NCBI GenBank assembly: GCA_016791465.1
Contig: JAEUWE010000059.1
Span: forward strand, 1-23,736
Source: Pseudobdellovibrionaceae bacterium
GTDB lineage: Bacteria > Bdellovibrionota > Bdellovibrionia > Bdellovibrionales > JAMPXM01
Length of the DNA: 23,736 nucleotides
Reading direction: 5' to 3'
Each line of letters opens with the position of its first letter. Position 1 is the first letter of the stretch. The position numbers were made by a program, and so were the translations under genes. Shown here piece after piece: positions 22,820-23,736 of this stretch. Under the pieces are notes generated by a model, which saw only the letters and a program-made list of their open reading frames with translations, did no database searches and had not been told where the DNA came from.

Positions 22820-23736
22820 TTAGGCTGCCGAAGCGGCCGCCGCGTCTTTGGACTTCTTGCCTGCTTTTGTGCTCTGTCTCTTCGCCTTCCCCAGTTTCTC
22901 GTCGAGGGCGTTATCGAGGGCCATTTGCAGGACTTCATCCAGATGCTCAACAAAGATGAAGCTCAGCTGTTTGCGGAACTCCTCTGGAATGTCTTGAACA
23001 TCTTTTTGATTCTGGAACGGAATGATAACCGTTTTGACTCCATGATTGAGCGCGGCGAGCGCCTTCTCGCGGATTCCACCGACCGGCAACACACGTCCTG
23101 ACAGAGTCACCTCACCAGTCATGGCGATGTCACTTCGGACCGGCGTATCAGTCATCAAACTGATCAGCGCGGTGGCCATCGTGATTCCAGCGCTTGGGCC
23201 GTCTTTAGGGATGGCGCCAGCCGGAATATGAACGTGTACCGTGTGGTTGTCGCACCAGTCTTCATCGATTCCGAGCTCGACCGCATGGGCACGAGCATAG
23301 CTCATTGCCGCCTGCGCCGACTCCTTCATCACGTCGCCCATTTGTCCGGTCAGGACGAGTCCGCCCTTGCCTTTCATTTTGAGCGCCTCGATGAGAAGCA
23401 CTTCGCCACCAGCCTGAGTCCACGCAAGACCGGTTGTGATACCGACTTGTGGTTCGGTCATTTTCTCATCGCGAATGAATCGCGGTGGTCCAAGCAGCTC
23501 AGCGACTTTCTCGGCCGTGATCACGACTTTGTCTTTGTTGCCAAGGACAAACCCTTTCGCGACCTTTCGACATACGGATCCGACTTCGCGTTCGAGATTC
23601 CGAAGGCCGGCTTCTCGAGTGTAGGCGCTGATCAGATACCGGATACCATCATCTGTGAATTCGATGTTGGCATCGGTGATCCCGTTGACCTCGATTTGGC
23701 GATCGATCAAGTGTTTCTTCGTGATCAAAAGCTTAT
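22820..23736 (-). CDS. lon: ATP-dependent protease Lon, C-terminal part
   Basis: The last 305 or so residues of the Lon protease, which degrades misfolded and regulatory proteins in the cytoplasm; the start lies beyond the right edge. Seen: the end of the AAA+ alpha domain (YTREAGLRNLEREVGSVCRK), then the proteolytic domain with GLAWTQAGGEVL, the catalytic serine in PKDGPSAGITMATAL, MTGEVTLSGRVLPVGG, and the catalytic lysine in GGIREKALAALNHG. The C-terminal tail after the domain is rich in Lys, Ala and Ser (STKAGKKSKDAAAASAA) and probably disordered. The frame continues without a stop to the edge; an internal TTG at 23728 is not the start. The bidirectional terminator follows the TAA. Confidence 0.97.
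   Translation of the reverse strand, partial: KLLITKKHLIDRQIEVNGITDANIEFTDDGIRYLISAYTREAGLRNLEREVGSVCRKVAKGFVLGNKDKVVITAEKVAELLGPPRFIRDEKMTEPQVGITTGLAWTQAGGEVLLIEALKMKGKGGLVLTGQMGDVMKESAQAAMSYARAHAVELGIDEDWCDNHTVHVHIPAGAIPKDGPSAGITMATALISLMTDTPVRSDIAMTGEVTLSGRVLPVGGIREKALAALNHGVKTVIIPFQNQKDVQDIPEEFRKQLSFIFVEHLDEVLQMALDNALDEKLGKAKRQSTKAGKKSKDAAAASAA

Overview
The window looks like a core-metabolism stretch of a Gram-negative, respiring bacterium. It carries an F-type ATP synthase operon, the membrane arm of a proton-pumping NADH:quinone oxidoreductase, and several proteins with export signals. The gene mix suggests a deltaproteobacterial or Bdellovibrionota-like lineage, but that placement is inference from general character and no marker here proves it. 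Genes are packed tightly: no gene-free stretch reaches 300 bases. No tRNA, rRNA, CRISPR array, insertion sequence or phage gene was recognised.

Layout. (1) Positions 1-2151, plus strand: end of atpG, then atpD and atpC. (2) Positions 2164-2724: an unrecognised plus-strand ORF. It lies in frame behind atpC's tandem stops, has a textbook intrinsic terminator in its first codons, and overlaps the tail of the next gene. (3) Positions 2648-7934, minus strand: mfd (transcription-repair coupling factor), then an exported NagZ-like beta-N-acetylglucosaminidase. (4) Positions 8016-15548, plus strand: a clear sigma70-type promoter followed by nuoA-H-J-K-L-M-N. These are exactly the seven membrane-embedded complex I subunits; nuoB-G and nuoI are absent. 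(5) Positions 15552-17201, minus strand: a cysteine desulfurase followed by an exported thioredoxin-fold protein that lacks the redox CXXC. (6) Positions 17233-22139: three radical SAM enzymes, all with a cysteine-rich region N-terminal to the radical SAM core. One is on the plus strand. Two are tandem paralogues on the minus strand, behind a patatin-like phospholipase. (7) Positions 22211-22742: an inverted repeat and a small helix-turn-helix/coiled-coil protein. (8) Positions 22764-22797: a bidirectional terminator, then the C-terminal third of Lon protease running off the right edge.

How the genes work together. The nuo products pump protons on quinone reduction and the atp products use that gradient, so the left two thirds is an energy-conservation region with a DNA-repair and cell-wall-recycling pair between. 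The right third is the least explained. A cysteine desulfurase that could supply sulfur for Fe-S clusters sits divergently beside three Fe-S-dependent radical SAM enzymes and a predicted lipid hydrolase. No precursor-peptide gene fits in the small gaps, so the substrate of these enzymes is unknown. This 15.5-22.1 kb block is the best candidate for an undescribed system.
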